A DNA stretch of 64,000 nucleotides from Diphasiastrum complanatum (GCA_029204225.1 CM055106.1:44119003-44183002), one strand, 5' to 3'; counted from the first letter of the stretch, positions 1 through 12,470 are shown. The notes: a model not told the origin generated them from the sequence alone. Numbers and translations are program-made.

Positions 1-485
1 AGCTTATGCTAGAAGTAAAGTTCGAGCATAAAGATCTCATAGTACCTCTTGCAAACAAAAGAGAGGAAGTCGTATTAAAGTCCATGGAATGTCATTATGG
101 GAACTTCAATTATTATAGAGCATATGGACGTAGGAGAATAGATTAGTGAATATGGCCTTATGATGATGTGTGTTCGAACTTAAAGATCTGACAATGTCAT
201 ACAGAGTTCATGAGAGTAGTAGTGAGGCTATGCTTGAACTTAAGTTCGAGCATAAAGCCTACTAGCAATTCTTATGAAGTGCATGGAAGCATTATGTAAG
301 CTTATGCTAGAAGTGAAGTTTGAGCATAAATTGAAGTTCAAGCATAAAGATCTCATAGTACCTCTTGCGAACAAAAGGGAGGAACTTGTATTAAAGTCCA
401 TGGAACGTCATTATGGGAACTTCAACTATTATAGAGCATATGGAAGTAGGAGAATATATTAGTGAATATGGCCTTATGATGAGAG
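1..485. repeat. Imperfect direct repeat, two copies about 298 bp apart
   Basis: Bases 1-172 recur at 299-485, both starting AGCTTATGCTAGAAGT and ending near GGCCTTATGATGA. The second copy carries an extra internal stretch of about 18 bases that repeats its own GAAGTTCAAGCATAAA motif. No coding signal is seen. The first copy is cut by the window edge, so the array may extend to the left. Confidence 0.75.
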
Positions 486-489
486 AAAG

Positions 490-645
490 AGTTTTAGAAG
501 ATGAGGTCTTCAAGGTAATACTCCTTATGCCTTCAATATTGCATTCTTGGTCATTTGTTGTATAGATAGTCTTATTAGCTTGTCCATAAGGCATAATAGA
601 TGTGAAGGACTCCTTGGAGCTACACATATGTGAAGATGCTCCAAG
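490..645 (-). pseudogene. Copia protease-region fragment
   Basis: On the minus strand the translation contains GASSHMCSSKESF and then TIYTTND and IEGI. This matches, nearly residue for residue, the protease segment of the family A polyprotein at 36.5 kb in this window. The Asp of the DSG active site is missing, so this is a fragment. It abuts a plus-strand fragment of the same protein region at about 646. Confidence 0.7.
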
Positions 646-715
646 ATGACAAGAGGGTGATCTACATGGCCAATGATGGTGAGTGTGCAATCAAAGGGAT
701 TGGCACAAATCCAAG
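646..715 (+). pseudogene. Copia protease-region fragment, opposite orientation
   Basis: The plus-strand translation RVIYMANDGECAIKGIG corresponds to the post-active-site part of copia protease, as in AIHMANGGEC of the element at 46.3 kb. It begins immediately where the minus-strand protease fragment ends, so two related pieces lie head to head. Confidence 0.6.
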
Positions 716-2870
716 TACCCATTTGTAATGCAACATCCACTGATGCTTGTAGACTCACTTGGTAGAATTCTCTTTCTATCTTTAGTTGCCTAATGCTTGA
801 TTGATTCTATTAGTTATGCCCTCTATGATGCTATGGTTGATGGATCCCAAGATGACTCTATGCATTTGGTGATCTTTGGAGGATTGCCATATTTCTCAAT
901 CGTCTCAAGGCCAGGTGGCACTATGATTGACATTGCATTATGAACTACAAGGTGGTTGGATCATCTCGATTTCGACATTTTGATCGGTGATGGCTTCCAC
1001 CACTTCAAACAATGTACCATGCACAAGACACCATTATCTTTGAGGTGATAAGGATAAACAAGTAAATGTTGTCTTTTGTAACCTCCACATAATCGAGTGG
1101 AAGCTATTATTGTCTTCTAATGAGTTTGGAAAGACACATCATGATATGACCAGTACTTCCACTCCACTACTTCCAACTAAAGACTGTTATGATGTGATTG
1201 AGAAAATAAATTCTTTCATCAATGGATTTTTTCAGGGCTTGTCGTCAAGATGACCTTTGTTGATGTTGCACTCTAACGTAATGTTCTGTATTATGCCATT
1301 GATTTTGCAACCAAGGATTTTTTACTGGAAATTAAGTGAATTTCCTCCAAAGCAATATCTATACTAGATTGCTTGTAGAATTTTTATTCTAAAGGTCCAA
1401 ATGCTCATGTTGGTCAACTTCTCGACACCTAACACTTGGTTCTTCCTCGTCACTCTATTGTCATGCCATGTCTTCCTCAATTGCTTGACATAATATTCTT
1501 CCTTATGTAGTAGCGTCTTGCCATTTTATTGAGCATTATTTGATTATTAAAAGACTCATGTTAGTTAGAACACGTGACACCAGAAATAAGATTGAGTCTT
1601 GCATCTTGATTCTTAGTTTGAATATCTGTTGGGTGCAAGATTCAATTCCCACCCATGAGTACCAATGGTAGTTCTGTACAAGATTCAATGAGTACCCTGA
1701 CAAAATCCAGAGCCTAGCTATGGAGTATCATAAAAACTAGTAAGCACACTATGAAAGCTTGAAAAAACCAGCTATGGAGTAGAAGACAAAAGCAAGAGAG
1801 ACAGAACTTCAAAGCTCACACAATTTGAAGGATTAGTCAAGGAGTCCCGTGGAAATCCCTCCAAACTAAGGGCCACATATAGCATGTAATGTATAGAGGT
1901 GGTGTCTTTCAAATTCTAGCTCTAGACCCCACATGGGTCCTTAACTAGCTTGTTATTACTTGCCTAATTAGCACAAGTGGGGTGTACTATGTACATAAAT
2001 GTTTTATCTCCATGTCTTATGCACAACTTACAAGTTACAAGTATACAAACCATAAGGGGCAAAATAGACAGTATATTTCAACATACCCTTGGTGTTGTAA
2101 GCAGCTCTTTGCATTGGATTGTTGGTTGTTAGTTCTTATCCTCACCTTGAGGTCCGAATTTGAATCCACTCGGGCATACTTAAAACATGCAAAGACAAAA
2201 AAAATTTCAGGAGTATTTGAATATGAACACACACTAGAAATTTTCTCAAAAATTAATTCGTATATTTACCAAACACGTATATGATGTTGTTGTCAGATTC
2301 CTCTGTCTGTCTACTAATCTGCTTGTTTGCTTCTTGTTACAGCTTATGCTACCTCCATTCTGGTTGTTAGCTGGGCATGTTCTTGATCATTTCTATTTGA
2401 TTTAATGCCCAGATCAGGCAGCAAACTCTCGGGGTTGTAGTATGGTTCAACCTGTCACAGATACTCAGATTTCGAACACTCTTGAACTCTTGAAATCACT
2501 TGCAATCATTCTACCATGCAAGCACACCAAGAATGCCCAAAAATAGCTCTTCTTGAAACATGGTTGGGCATTATTATGGCACTTAAAAATAGAATGCTAG
2601 AACAGCTCATTGCAAAATGGAAACTAAACTACTTGCAAGATCAGAAAACTAGCCTAGCATGCTACATTCATCATAAAAAACAGAAAACTAACTCCTACAA
2701 GCATTCAAGAATCAAGAAGCTCCATCTTCTTGGTTCTTGAATTTCCAAATGTAAATGAATTTGCAAGATCTATACCACATTATTGGCTACAAATCTCTTG
2801 GATGCTTGCAACCTACATTAATCCACAAGAAAACATGAAATCTAATTCACAACTAGGAAAGCAAGAAAAC
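716..2870. other. No recognisable gene
   Basis: AT-rich sequence with short open frames only. The longest (1,982-2,284, 100 codons, plus strand) shows no domain, codon bias or homologue within the window. It is probably old repeat sequence decayed beyond recognition. Confidence 0.5.
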
Positions 2871-2879
2871 TAATCCACT

Positions 2880-3060
2880 CTAAATCCACAACCACACACA
2901 ATATGAATGGAAGGGCATGATCATAGGGGCATCACTCAAGAAAACCATCATGATCAAGGAGCTTAGTGTAGCATCAAACTCATGGGAAATCTTCTTATTA
3001 AGCATGGAGTAGATACAATGCAAAAAGCTCCTCTTCACAAAGAGGGAGTCTCTTAAATAA
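2880..3060 (-). pseudogene. Possible copia gag fragment
   Basis: The minus-strand translation LHCIYSMLNKKISHEFDAT resembles the copia gag stretch LHCLKMNVSNELLKEV found at 11.1 kb. Only the spacing of hydrophobic residues and a few identities support this. It could be coincidental. Confidence 0.25.
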
Positions 3061-3099
3061 GCAAGAGAGCTCCTTAGGTGGCATCCTAGTGGAATTTCC

Positions 3100-4630
3100 A
3101 CGTTTCACAAATTACAAGTGAAAAATTGCTCTCCACTAGAGGGCACCATCAAAAGGTGGCTCACTCTACTATCTTTAAAGAGGGGTCTACTTGCATTTAT
3201 TGCATTGGCCTAGAAATACTAGTTCCTACATGGTCATTCCATCTTCCGGGATTCACCATGAGGCTTACACAGTTCTTACTTGTCATTACTAACTAGTATT
3301 CCTCGGCTCTCATACTCGGCTCTCAGTCTTCGTTGGTCTCGTCTTCTCAGAGACCTCCTCGGTCTAAGGTGAGAGGTGCTCTTGAGTTGCTCTGTCCGAG
3401 TATCTTGGGGATTCGTCAGAATCAGCCAACAGATGTTCTTATATTATACGCTCTTTTTAACCAATATCTTGACACTAGGTCCTCGACAATTATTTTAGTG
3501 TGTAGGTGGCCTTTTTTAGTTCGCACACCTAATGTTCACTTGATTTAAATTCAGGGAACAACCTCATGTACACTACCATGTCGGGGTCGCCATAGGAAAA
3601 AGGCAGTCTTTATGTCTATTTGTTCAACATCCGAATCCCATATGGTTGCATTACAGATTTAGTATTTTAGGTTATGTTGGGTGTAGTTCTATGTTAGGGC
3701 ACCTTAGTTATATGCCTATTACCACATGGTAGTAGGTATGCTATAACATGTCAACAATTACACTTCTATGCCCAATGCCCATTGCCTATCCTATATCTTA
3801 TAAACCCTAGCCCTTAATTTGGGCTTTATCATCAATGGGACCCCACAAACAGGTGATAGTATTGTATACACTTGTAGAAACTAGACACCACCATCCTCCA
3901 TACATATTAAAGACTGAGTTGAAAGTTCTTAGCTCAAAGTGCTGAGTGGCAAGTGCTTTAGAGTTCACATGTAGTAACAATAGTTTCGAACATAATAGTT
4001 TTTACATCTCTTGTTTTGAACATAAGCAATTACATCGTAGAAATAGGACCAAATTTTTTTTATCTATACCAAAACCATCAATGTGCAACAAAGTTCTTGT
4101 GCCACCATTCCAGCCCAAAAAAAATGCCGTCCAGAGCTAGCACAATGATTGGAATTTAACCTTTTAGAGCATATTACCCCGGTCCGATAACTGTCATAGG
4201 TTCCTATTATTAAAATGAACCAACATGTGACATTAGTGTTTCAAAGTTCTTTATGATTGAATGGGATCGGATGTAGGAGTCATCTGGGCTAATAGGCAAT
4301 ATCACAATGAACCAAGGGTGCTAATCTAGAGCTAAATAGATGGGTCCAAGGAGGGAAACATGTCGACAAAGCTAGGTTAGGAAGCATGCACGTACGGAGG
4401 AGTCCAAATATGGCAACATCAATATGGGTGAAGGGTCCAATGGAATCAATCTGTGACACTATCCATGTGTTGTTTTTAGAGGGATATAGCGAAAGGTAGT
4501 GCTATATACAAAATCATCGACTTTGTGATCATAAATATAGGTCGAACCAAACTTAACTCGAAGGCCTTTTGTCTTTTTGTCTATTCAACTTCATAGCCAA
4601 TGCTAAAACAAACCATATTATGGGGTTGCT
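3100..4630. other. No recognisable gene
   Basis: Low-complexity to moderately AT-rich sequence with only short open frames (3,333-3,548 and 3,946-4,140). No domains, LTR ends or tRNA-like structures were found by eye. Confidence 0.5.
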
Positions 4631-4632
4631 TT

Positions 4633-5153
4633 TGTTGATTTCACATGTGTGGATTGTCCACAACATGTACTTGTGATCTCCTAAGGTGTGTAGATGCACC
4701 AAGATCAAGCCTAGATTGAGATTCAAGATCAATCTTAGATTCTATGGCAAAAACACACTACTACATGCATTCAATCACTTCCAACTCTCACTCACATGCG
4801 TGGGAAGTATTCAAAAATTATTCTAAGTAAAAACAAGCTGCTCTCCTTGGGTAGAGAGAGAAAAACCATCATGAGCTCTCGGGTAGAGAGAGAAAGCTAG
4901 AAATCCAATAACACTAAAAATCCACACAATCACCAAATCAATTAGATCCAAAATGAGGAGTACAATGATACTAGTAGATCCACGAGCTACCGCTATGCTT
5001 AACTATGATTGGACCACACTTTGCCACCTCTTAATCCTATTGGACCATTGATCCATGCACCTTAATTCTATTGGACTATATTCAAGCACACCTCAAATTC
5101 CTATTGGACCACACATGGTTCCACCTCTAAATCCTATTGGACCTCTTAGAATT
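4633..5153 (-). mobile_element. Family A LTR, truncated and diverged
   Basis: On the plus strand it begins TGTTGATTTCACATGTGTGG, the reverse of the 3' end of the family A LTR (compare 38,297 TGTTAAATTTCACACGTG). It carries the same repeated ctctctacccgag-type motif and the same row of ATTGG (CCAAT) boxes. It stops at about 5,153, so the first 200 bp or so of the LTR are missing. It is clearly more diverged than the two A LTRs at 30.5 and 38.3 kb. Confidence 0.85.
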
Positions 5154-5154
5154 T

Positions 5155-5726
5155 TAGGTCAAGTCCATAGGGTTGGTCATGTCATTTTGGTAGTGATTCC
5201 TAGTTTATAGGACCTAAATCCTAGATTTGAGATGAAAATTTGACCAACTAGCTATCTACCAAGCATGACTCTAGGAAATAGACTAGGGTTTCATTTTAGG
5301 GCAAGAAGAGTGAGTTAACTTCCTTATTGCATGCTGGAAATCCACCTAACTTCAAAAAGAAAGTCGAATTTGCTATGTATTCCAAGCTCCCATAGTGAGA
5401 AGATAGAAATTCTTTTTTGGAGCTCATTAGCAATCTCAAGCTAGTTCACTATGTACATTGAGTTTTTGTGATCCAAATGAAACCAAATCAATTTGTACTT
5501 GTTTCTCAGGTTGAAGGTCGTACTACAGACTGTAGTACACACGTGTGGTCTCAGATTTCAATGTTGATCAATGCTTTTGATTGTTAATGCTTGTTGTGTG
5601 TCAAATTGCCAATCTAGATCAACTTTTTTGTGTCTAGTTTTTTGATAGATAGTTAAGCAAGCATCCAATCACTCTTGTGGATCTTTTGGAGATCCATTTA
5701 TGGTCCTAAAGTATAGTACTTTCACA
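5155..5726 (+). mobile_element. Family C 5' LTR, first ~130 bp missing
   Basis: Nearly collinear with 7,371-7,939. It ends in TTTCACA and is followed directly by a primer binding site, so it acts as a 5' LTR. The start of the LTR is replaced by the family A fragment that ends at 5,153. Confidence 0.85.
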
Positions 5727-5740
5727 TGGTATCAGAGCCA
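5727..5740 (+). promoter_or_regulatory. Primer binding site (tRNA-iMet type)
   Basis: TGGTATCAGAGCCA lies immediately after the LTR terminus. It is complementary to the 3' end of plant initiator tRNA-Met, the usual primer of Ty1/copia elements. Confidence 0.85.
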
Positions 5741-6389
5741 AGTACAAGAGCATAAGCCATTGATCTAATGCAAATCCATTTTTAGCAAGTTTTGGTGCTA
5801 AAAACTAGTATTGAGAGGGCAAGCTAAAATCTTGATTTTGGTGAGGAGATTTGATCCCAAAATTGGTAGGGGTCCAAATCCATACTGTCCATATGTGTGG
5901 GCACCTCTGAACCTGCATTTAAAGCATGGTATTCGTTTGATCCAAAGAAATTCAATTTGTGAGCTTTTGATGTAATTTTTGGTGGAAATCTTAGGATAAG
6001 CTACCAAGATTGAGTGCCATTGATTAGATTTGACATAGGGTCATGAATTCTAACTAATCTAGGCTGAAATCAGGTCCTCTAAACTTGTTTTACAGGTCTT
6101 GAAAGTACATCAAAAAGTGTGAGGGAGATTTAGTCATGTTATTTTCCAAAAATAGCCAAAATTGACAAGATTTGATTGTAAGTAGATTTCATGTCATCTT
6201 ATCTTCATTCCAACTTTGTGAGAGAATGCTAGAACTGAGATTATAAGTCCATTTGTTGGATTAGAAATCTAATTTGAGTGAAAAACTACAAGAGAGAGAC
6301 CTTAGTGAGTTTCTAGAGACAATCAAATTCATTTCTTGGCAAGATTTGTTTGAAAGTAGTTTTCACTGTCTACTATCTTTGAGTTCTTT

Positions 6390-7031
6390 TTGGAAAGTAG
6401 TAGGAGACATGAGGTGACTTGTTTCTTACCTTTAAGATTCATGGTGTTTATTACTTTGTATGACAAGACAATGAAATGGAATGCTTTGAAATCTACATTT
6501 GTTGTTGATAAAGCAATTTCATTGGATAAGTATTTTTGTAATAGTTTGAATAGAGTCATAAAAGATGAAACATCATTTGCTTTGGAAATCTTTGTGTCCA
6601 CATGCTTTGTGCATGATCATTCCAATGTAAGGACCAAAGATTATCCTATTTTAATGATAGGAATAATGGTAGTGTTTTGCTCTTCAAGTAGAGATTGTAG
6701 AATCTACTTGTTTTCAACCAAAGAATTTGTCAATGGTGGAAATGTGACCTTTCAAGAGTGGAAGATTTGTAAACTTGAAGAAGCACCTTTGGATCAACAC
6801 CTTATTCAATTCATTGATGTTTTGGAGTCAATTCAAGTGGAGGATCAAGCTCAAGGCCTGAGGACTCCAAGAAGAATCTTGAGTATCAAGATGGAGCCAT
6901 CAAGGCTCAATCATATGGATCAAGCAAGGCAAGTTGTCTTTGGCAACATTATTTATGCACTTAATATTTTAATTGATGTATCTTCAAGTGCACAAAATGC
7001 CTTGGAATCCATGGCTTGGAATGATGTTTAG
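6390..7031 (+). pseudogene. Integrase-derived ORF of family C deletion element
   Basis: An open frame of 213 codons. It is close (by eye about four residues in five) to the minus-strand frame at 28,567-27,875. Its order of motifs follows the C-terminal half of copia integrase: KTMK.. then YFCNSL, GIMVVFCSS, FSTKEFVNGGNVTFQE, then RTPRR and EPSRL of the integrase-RT linker. Compare GIMVGYSSTKKAYRV and RRDVLFHE in the family A polyprotein. The catalytic Glu segment (NGVAERKN in copia) reads HEVTCFLP, so no integrase activity is expected. It lies between the family C LTRs, downstream of the primer site. Either it is a neutral relic amplified after decay, or it is kept open for another reason. 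Confidence 0.6.
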
Positions 7032-7065
7032 TTTTGAAGTGTGCTACATGTATATAGACACATTT

Positions 7066-7182
7066 ATGGAACATCTTGTAAGGGATCCTCTAAGAGGTGG
7101 TGAAAGATCCTTCATGGACATCATTCTCTATTGGAGTCTCAAAAGTTCCTTGTTTGTAGCTGGATTTTTTAGACACTTCTAA
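7066..7182 (+). pseudogene. Copia RT/RNase H junction fragment
   Basis: The translation MEHLVRDPLRGGERSFMD matches MEQIVKDPNKGDERSFED of the family A reverse transcriptase at 29.75 kb. Everything between the integrase linker and this point is deleted, so the family C element is an internal-deletion derivative. Confidence 0.75.
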
Positions 7183-7238
7183 AAGCTTCCATTCATCTAT
7201 CAAGAGAGTTGTAAATAGATCAAGCTAAATTTGAGGAG

Positions 7239-7939
7239 TGTGAGAATTGCCAAAAATTGGCAAATCTAGCTTGATCAAAGCCCATGTAGTATAATGTAAA
7301 TTTTGTACATAAGTGGATTCCACACATGTGAGGCCAATATGCCACGTGTAAATCCACTCCTAATGTATGTTAGGTCAATTCCATAGGGTTGGTCATGTAA
7401 TTTTGGTAGTGGTTCCTAGTTTATAGGACCTAAATCCTAGATTTAAGGTGAAAATTTGACCAACTAGCTATCTACCAATCATGACTCTAGGAAATAGACT
7501 AGGGTTTCATTTTAGGGAAAGAAGAGTGAGTTAAATTCCTTATTACATGATTGAAATCCACCTAACTTCAAGAAGGAAGTCGAATTTGCTATGTATTCCA
7601 AGCTCCCATAATGAGAAGATAGAAAAATTTTGCAGCTCATTGGCAATCTCAAGCTAGTTCACTATGTACATTGAGTTTTTGTGATCCAGATGAAACCAAA
7701 TCAATTTGTACTTGTTTCTTAGATTGAAGGCCGTACTACAGCCTGTAGTACACACGTGTGGGCTTGGATTTCAATGTTGATCAATGATTTTGATTGTTAA
7801 TGCTTGTTGTATGTCAAATTGTCAATCTAGATCAACTTTTTTGTGTCTAGTTTTTTGATAGATTGTTAAGCAAGCATCCAATCACTCTTGTGCATCTTTT
7901 GGAGATCCATTTATGGTCCTAAAGTACAGTACTTTCACA
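7239..7939 (+). mobile_element. Family C 3' LTR, complete
   Basis: About 701 bp, starting TGTGAGAATTGCC after a GAGG purine run and ending TACTTTCACA. It matches the 5' copy at 5,155-5,726 with scattered substitutions. It holds CACACGTGTG (about 7,752) and its decayed forms. The base after it (7,940) opens directly into copia protease code (DSGA), so the element sits in, or recombined with, an older copia ORF. Confidence 0.85.
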
Positions 7940-10781
7940 GACTCGGGAGCCACAAGACACATGACAAGTAACAAGAATTGGTTCAGTAGCTTGAAATTGT
8001 TGGATAATGGAACGTCCCTTTCACAAGCAAATGGTGAAGTGTGCAAGATCAAGGGGATAGGCACCGTTTCAATCCAACTACCTGATGGAAAAAGCAGGAT
8101 GATCAAGGAGGTACTTTACGTACCAGGTTTGAAGAAAAATCTACTTTCTATTGGAGTCATTACTGTTCAAAAGTTGAAAGTAGAATTCGCTCATGATCGT
8201 TGCTTTGTGAAGGATGTGAACCAAAAGTTCAAAGTTATTGTGGATGGAGTAAGGGAGCCCAATACAAAATTGTACAGGTTGAATGATACAATCAAGGGGC
8301 AACATGGACTTGTATCGTCCATTCCATTGCAAACTGAGTTGTGGCATAAGAGGCTTGGTCACTTGAACTTGGGAAGCCTCAGTTTGATGAGGAAATTGGA
8401 GGTGGTAACAGGATTGTCTACTATAGAAGACCACTTGAAATTGATGTGCGAATCATGTGTATATGGGAAGCAACATCGAGAGAAGTTCAATAAAGGTGGT
8501 GTTGCAAGGGCAAAGAACATCCTAGATCTAATCCACACAGATTTATGCGGGCCTATGAGGACTATGTCCTTAGGTGAAGCCTTCCATTTCATGACCTTTA
8601 TTGACGATATGTCATGTAAGACGTGGATCTACTTCTTGAAGAAGAAATCAGATGCATTTGACAATTTCAAGAGCTTCAAAGCATTGGTCAAAAATCAGAC
8701 AAGTAGGAAGATCAAAGTCCTAAGATCAGATAGTGGAGGTGAGTAGAAGTCTAATGACTTCAATGATCTTTGTGATCAATGTGGGATTAAAAGACAATTT
8801 ACGCAAGCTCATACTCCTGCTCTCAATGGTGTAGTTGAGCGCAAGATTCGTACGATTGTGGAAAGTGCCAGATCTATGCTAGCTGAGATGAAACTACCAA
8901 AAGATTTTTGGTCAGAAGCATGCAGTACGGCAATCTATCTTCAAAATAGAAGTCCTACCATTGCCATACCAAAGATAACACCTGAGGAAGCATTCACGAA
9001 GAAGAAGCCAAAGGTGAACCATTTGCAAATCTTTGGATGTAAGGCCTTTGTACACATTCCTAAGGAAGAGAGACGTAAACTTGATGTAAAAGCTATCAAG
9101 TATATATTCCTAGGATATGATGATCGTGTGAAAGGCTATAGATGTTTTGATCCAGTGGAAAACAAAATCCATATAAGCCGTGATGTTATATTTGATGAAT
9201 CCAAGATGTATGAAGACGAGGATACTGAGAAGATAGATACATCCAGTGGGAAAGATGGTATAGTGAGGATACCCCTTGATGATAATCCATTTATTGACCT
9301 TCCGTGTGATGAATATGAGGATACATCTCAAGATACTACTACCCAACCTCAAGAGACATGTTGGAGATGTAGAGACAAACCTTTTGGTGCAAGAAGGATT
9401 GAAGTTGCAGGTGACAAATGCAAGGAGAAGGATGTACCGTGGGATACATTTTCACCGGGAAGTTGATCACCTAACAAGAAACTTTCTAAGTGGTTTGAGA
9501 GATTGTTGGAGAGCTGCGACATGGATGACTTTCCAGGATCATCTAGTCAGGGAGAGCTACGAAGAATAACAAGAGAGAAGACACAACCTGAAAGGTATGA
9601 AGCAAATTATGCTCTCTTATCTAGCATTATTCAAAGCAAAGAACCTTCGACTTATGGTGAAGCGAAGGATGATGACATTTGGGTCAAGGCCATGGGAGAG
9701 GAGATGGAGTCAATTGCTAAGCATAGCACATGGGACTTAGTAGAACCACCAGTTGGCAAGAAACCCATTGGTTGCAAATGGGTATACAGGACTAAGTACC
9801 AAGCAGATGGAAGTATAGCAAAGCACAAGGCAAGATTGGTGATCTTAGGGTATGCTCAAAGTAAAGGCATTGATTATGAGGAGTCCTTTGTGCCAGTATG
9901 TAAGTGGAATACTCTACACCTACTTGTTGCTTTAGCTTCACATTTTGGTTGGCCTTTGCATCAGATGGATTTGTAGCGAAGGGATAGGAAAATAAAGTAT
10001 GTCGCTTGAAGAAAGCACTTTATGGTCTTAAACAGGCACCACGTGCGTGGTATAGTAGGATTGATGCCTACTTTCGTTCAAAGGGGATGGTGAGAACACA
10101 TTCTAATCCAAATCTATATGTCTTATGATTTGATGGTATGGTTTCTTTGATTGCTCTTTATATTGATGACTTGATTATTACGGAAAATAATCAAGAGATG
10201 ATAGACATGATCAAGAGAGACCTCATGAAACAATTCGAGATGACAGATCTTAGCCTAATGCACTATTGCCTTGGATTAGAAGTGTGGCGAAAAGGGCACG
10301 AAGTGGGTTTAACATAGGTGAAGTGTTTCAAAGAGTTGCTGCATAGATTTAGGTTGCAGGATTGCAAACCAGTGAATACTCCTATTGAACTAGGTAAAAA
10401 GCTTTCTAAGCTTGATGAGTCACAATCATTTGATGCTACGCTATATAGGCAATTAGTAGGGAGCTTGATTTACCTTACCACGACTAGACCAGATATATGC
10501 TATGTTGTTGCATTGTAAGGCAGTTTATGGCAGCACCTACAAAAACGCATTGAAAGGCAGCTAAACGCATTTTGCGCTATGTGAAAGGCACTTCAGATTA
10601 TGGCTTGATTTACAGGAAGCATGAGGGTTTATCTGAGTTGTGTGGCTATGTGGATGCGGATTGGGGAGGTGACTATGATCGTAGATCCACCACAGGGTAT
10701 GTATTCCAGCTTTGTGGCAGTAACTTTTTCTGGTCTAGTAAGAAGCAAAGTACAATTGCTCTTTCCACCACAGAAGCAGAG
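7940..10781 (+). pseudogene. Degenerate Ty1/copia polyprotein (protease to RNase H)
   Basis: Domains in order: protease remnant DSGATRHMTS (7,940); GAG-pre-integrase WHKRLGHLNLG with C..C at CESCVYGK (about 8,340-8,480); integrase core HTDLCG, FIDDMS, LRSDSGGE (8,530-8,745); NGVVERKIRT (about 8,830); integrase tail GYRCFDPV (9,130); RT start GCKWVYRTKY (9,770); [13 protein letters not shown] (10,010) and YIDDLII (10,165) in place of YVDD; RNase H DADWGGD and STTEAE (10,645-10,780). Lesions include TAG at about 8,744, a frameshift at about 9,450, loss of the KSAFLNGDLEEE block near 9,975 and further stops. It belongs to the same lineage as the fragment at 41.5 kb. Confidence 0.9.
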
Positions 10782-10917
10782 TGAAGAACTATATGTACAA
10801 TGTAATTTCATATGAGAAATACAGTTGCTATGTGAGCTTGTTGTGGAGAGTGTTTTCTATATGTGTTACTGTGTAGCATGATCTGTGTTCCTGTTTGAAG
10901 CAAATTCTAAGTCTTTG
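10782..10917 (+). repeat. Dispersed repeat H, copy 1
   Basis: Bases from GTGAAGAACTATATGTACA to AAATTCTAAGTCTTTGT recur at 47,440-47,578. It directly follows the RNase H code, so it is probably the 3' leader or the start of the LTR belonging to that lineage. Confidence 0.6.
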
Positions 10918-11243
10918 TTTCTTATCATAAGCACTCTAGAGGTATTTTTGGATTCATAAATCCCTTTAAGATAGTCCCATGCCTCTTTGGCCGAGGTAAA
11001 AGATGCCACTTCTTTTAGAAGCTCATTACTAACATTCATTTTTAGGCAATGTAATGCTAGTCTAGCTCTCCTTTTGTACCTCACTAGATCTTGCCCTCCT
11101 TGAGGTTCTTCTTCCTCTCCTATGACAATATCATACATATCTTGGAGCACAAGTAGTGACTCCATTCTTACTTTCCAAGTTGAATAATTATTAGAATTTA
11201 TCCTTTCACTAGCCTCAAGAAGATAGGCTCCAATTGAACCCAT
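10918..11243 (-). pseudogene. Copia gag N-terminal fragment
   Basis: Minus-strand translation begins MGSIGAYLLEASER and continues NYSTWKVRMESLL, ALHCLKMNVSNELL and KEAWDYLKGIYESKNTSRVL, the typical gag start of the lineage also seen at 37.5 and 48.6 kb. It breaks off at 10,918, where it meets repeat H in the opposite orientation. An untranslated leader of about 600 bp separates it from the primer site at 11,870. Confidence 0.85.
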
Positions 11244-11856
11244 TCTATCTAGTAACAAGTACAACAAATGTACTATTCAAAGGCTCTCCTTTCTCTCTTT
11301 CTCAAAATTTAGCTACAATTCTACTCTCTTGAATCACACAAGACTCAAGAAGCAAGATATGTAATTATCTTGAACTCAAAAAGACTTGGGAAAATGTATT
11401 CTAGACAATCTATTCAATTTAGAAGCTTGGATTGACTCTTGGAAGTGCCAATGCCTTTCTATGGTGTTTAGAATGGTTTTAGTTTCACTTTTGAACTAAA
11501 AAACATAAGCCTCAAACTCACTCTCAATGATTTGGAGGTTTAATAAGCTTCTAACACCTTTAAGTCAATCATCAAATCTATAATGGCAACAATGGATTTT
11601 CATAAGCACATCACTAGTTTCACTCTTCACAACTTGTTTTGAAACTCAAATATTGAAAAAACACAAAGTTTTGGTGAAAGTACAACTCCAGTAGCCTCTC
11701 ACACATGTGAGAAGTACATCTGAACTTTACAAACTAATCTGAACCTCAACAACACAAGTAAACTATTAGTAAAGGTCACCCTCCTTCAAAATGAGTCCTG
11801 CACCAATGCTTTCACCAAAATGAAGATTTTTGGATCATCAACTAAGCTCTTTGACT

Positions 11857-11870
11857 TATCTCTGATACCA
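11857..11870 (-). promoter_or_regulatory. Primer binding site (tRNA-iMet type)
   Basis: Minus strand TGGTATCAGAGATA, next to an LTR terminus at 11,871. It fits as the start of the leader for the gag fragment at 11,243. Confidence 0.8.
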
Positions 11871-12470
11871 TGTCAAATTTCAAAGTAAAGGACCAAATTT
11901 GATCTACAAATGATCACAAAGAGTGATTGGTAGCTTGGGATCTTGATCTATATCAAGACTAGCTTCCAAATCTAGCTTCTACTTGACAATCTTTGTGATT
12001 CCAAGCAAGAACAATCAAATAATGATGACCCATGGCTTCACATGTGTGAAGTATAGCTACTGTACAGGCCTGATAACAGAGAAATAGTTTACTAAACATT
12101 TACTAAGCATTCATCCACAAAGAAAGTACTTAAGAGAGTGTAAACACTTAGATTGCTTCACAAACCAATGTTCTCATCATTAGCTCAATAATGGGTCCAT
12201 CATGGATCAAGTACATAATCATCATAATCTCTTTCTAAGCTACATCCAGCACGTGTGGGACAACTCATTGTACTTATCCACATCCACTTTGGATAAGATC
12301 TATCAAGTTTGACACATCATCCATTGGTGGTTTGTGTTGACCTTCTAGATTCCTACAATCTAGGACCTAACTCCTATAATTTAGGAGATGTCATATTTGA
12401 CTCAAATGAGAGTTAATCAAAATGGATATGATGGAAATTGTCAAATTTTGGTGAATTCATGGTCATTTTC
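11871..12470 (-). mobile_element. Family E LTR, outer boundary uncertain
   Basis: The 3' end (minus strand, ...TTTGAAATTTGACA) is fixed by the adjoining primer site. The 5' end is not clear, since no second copy is in the window; 12,470 is an estimate. It contains CACATGTGTG (about 12,040) and GCACGTGTGG (about 12,250). Confidence 0.6.

Noticed and set aside
1982-2284. 100-codon plus-strand frame as a gene
   Set aside because: No recognisable domain, no homologue in the window, and an overlapping antisense frame of similar length.
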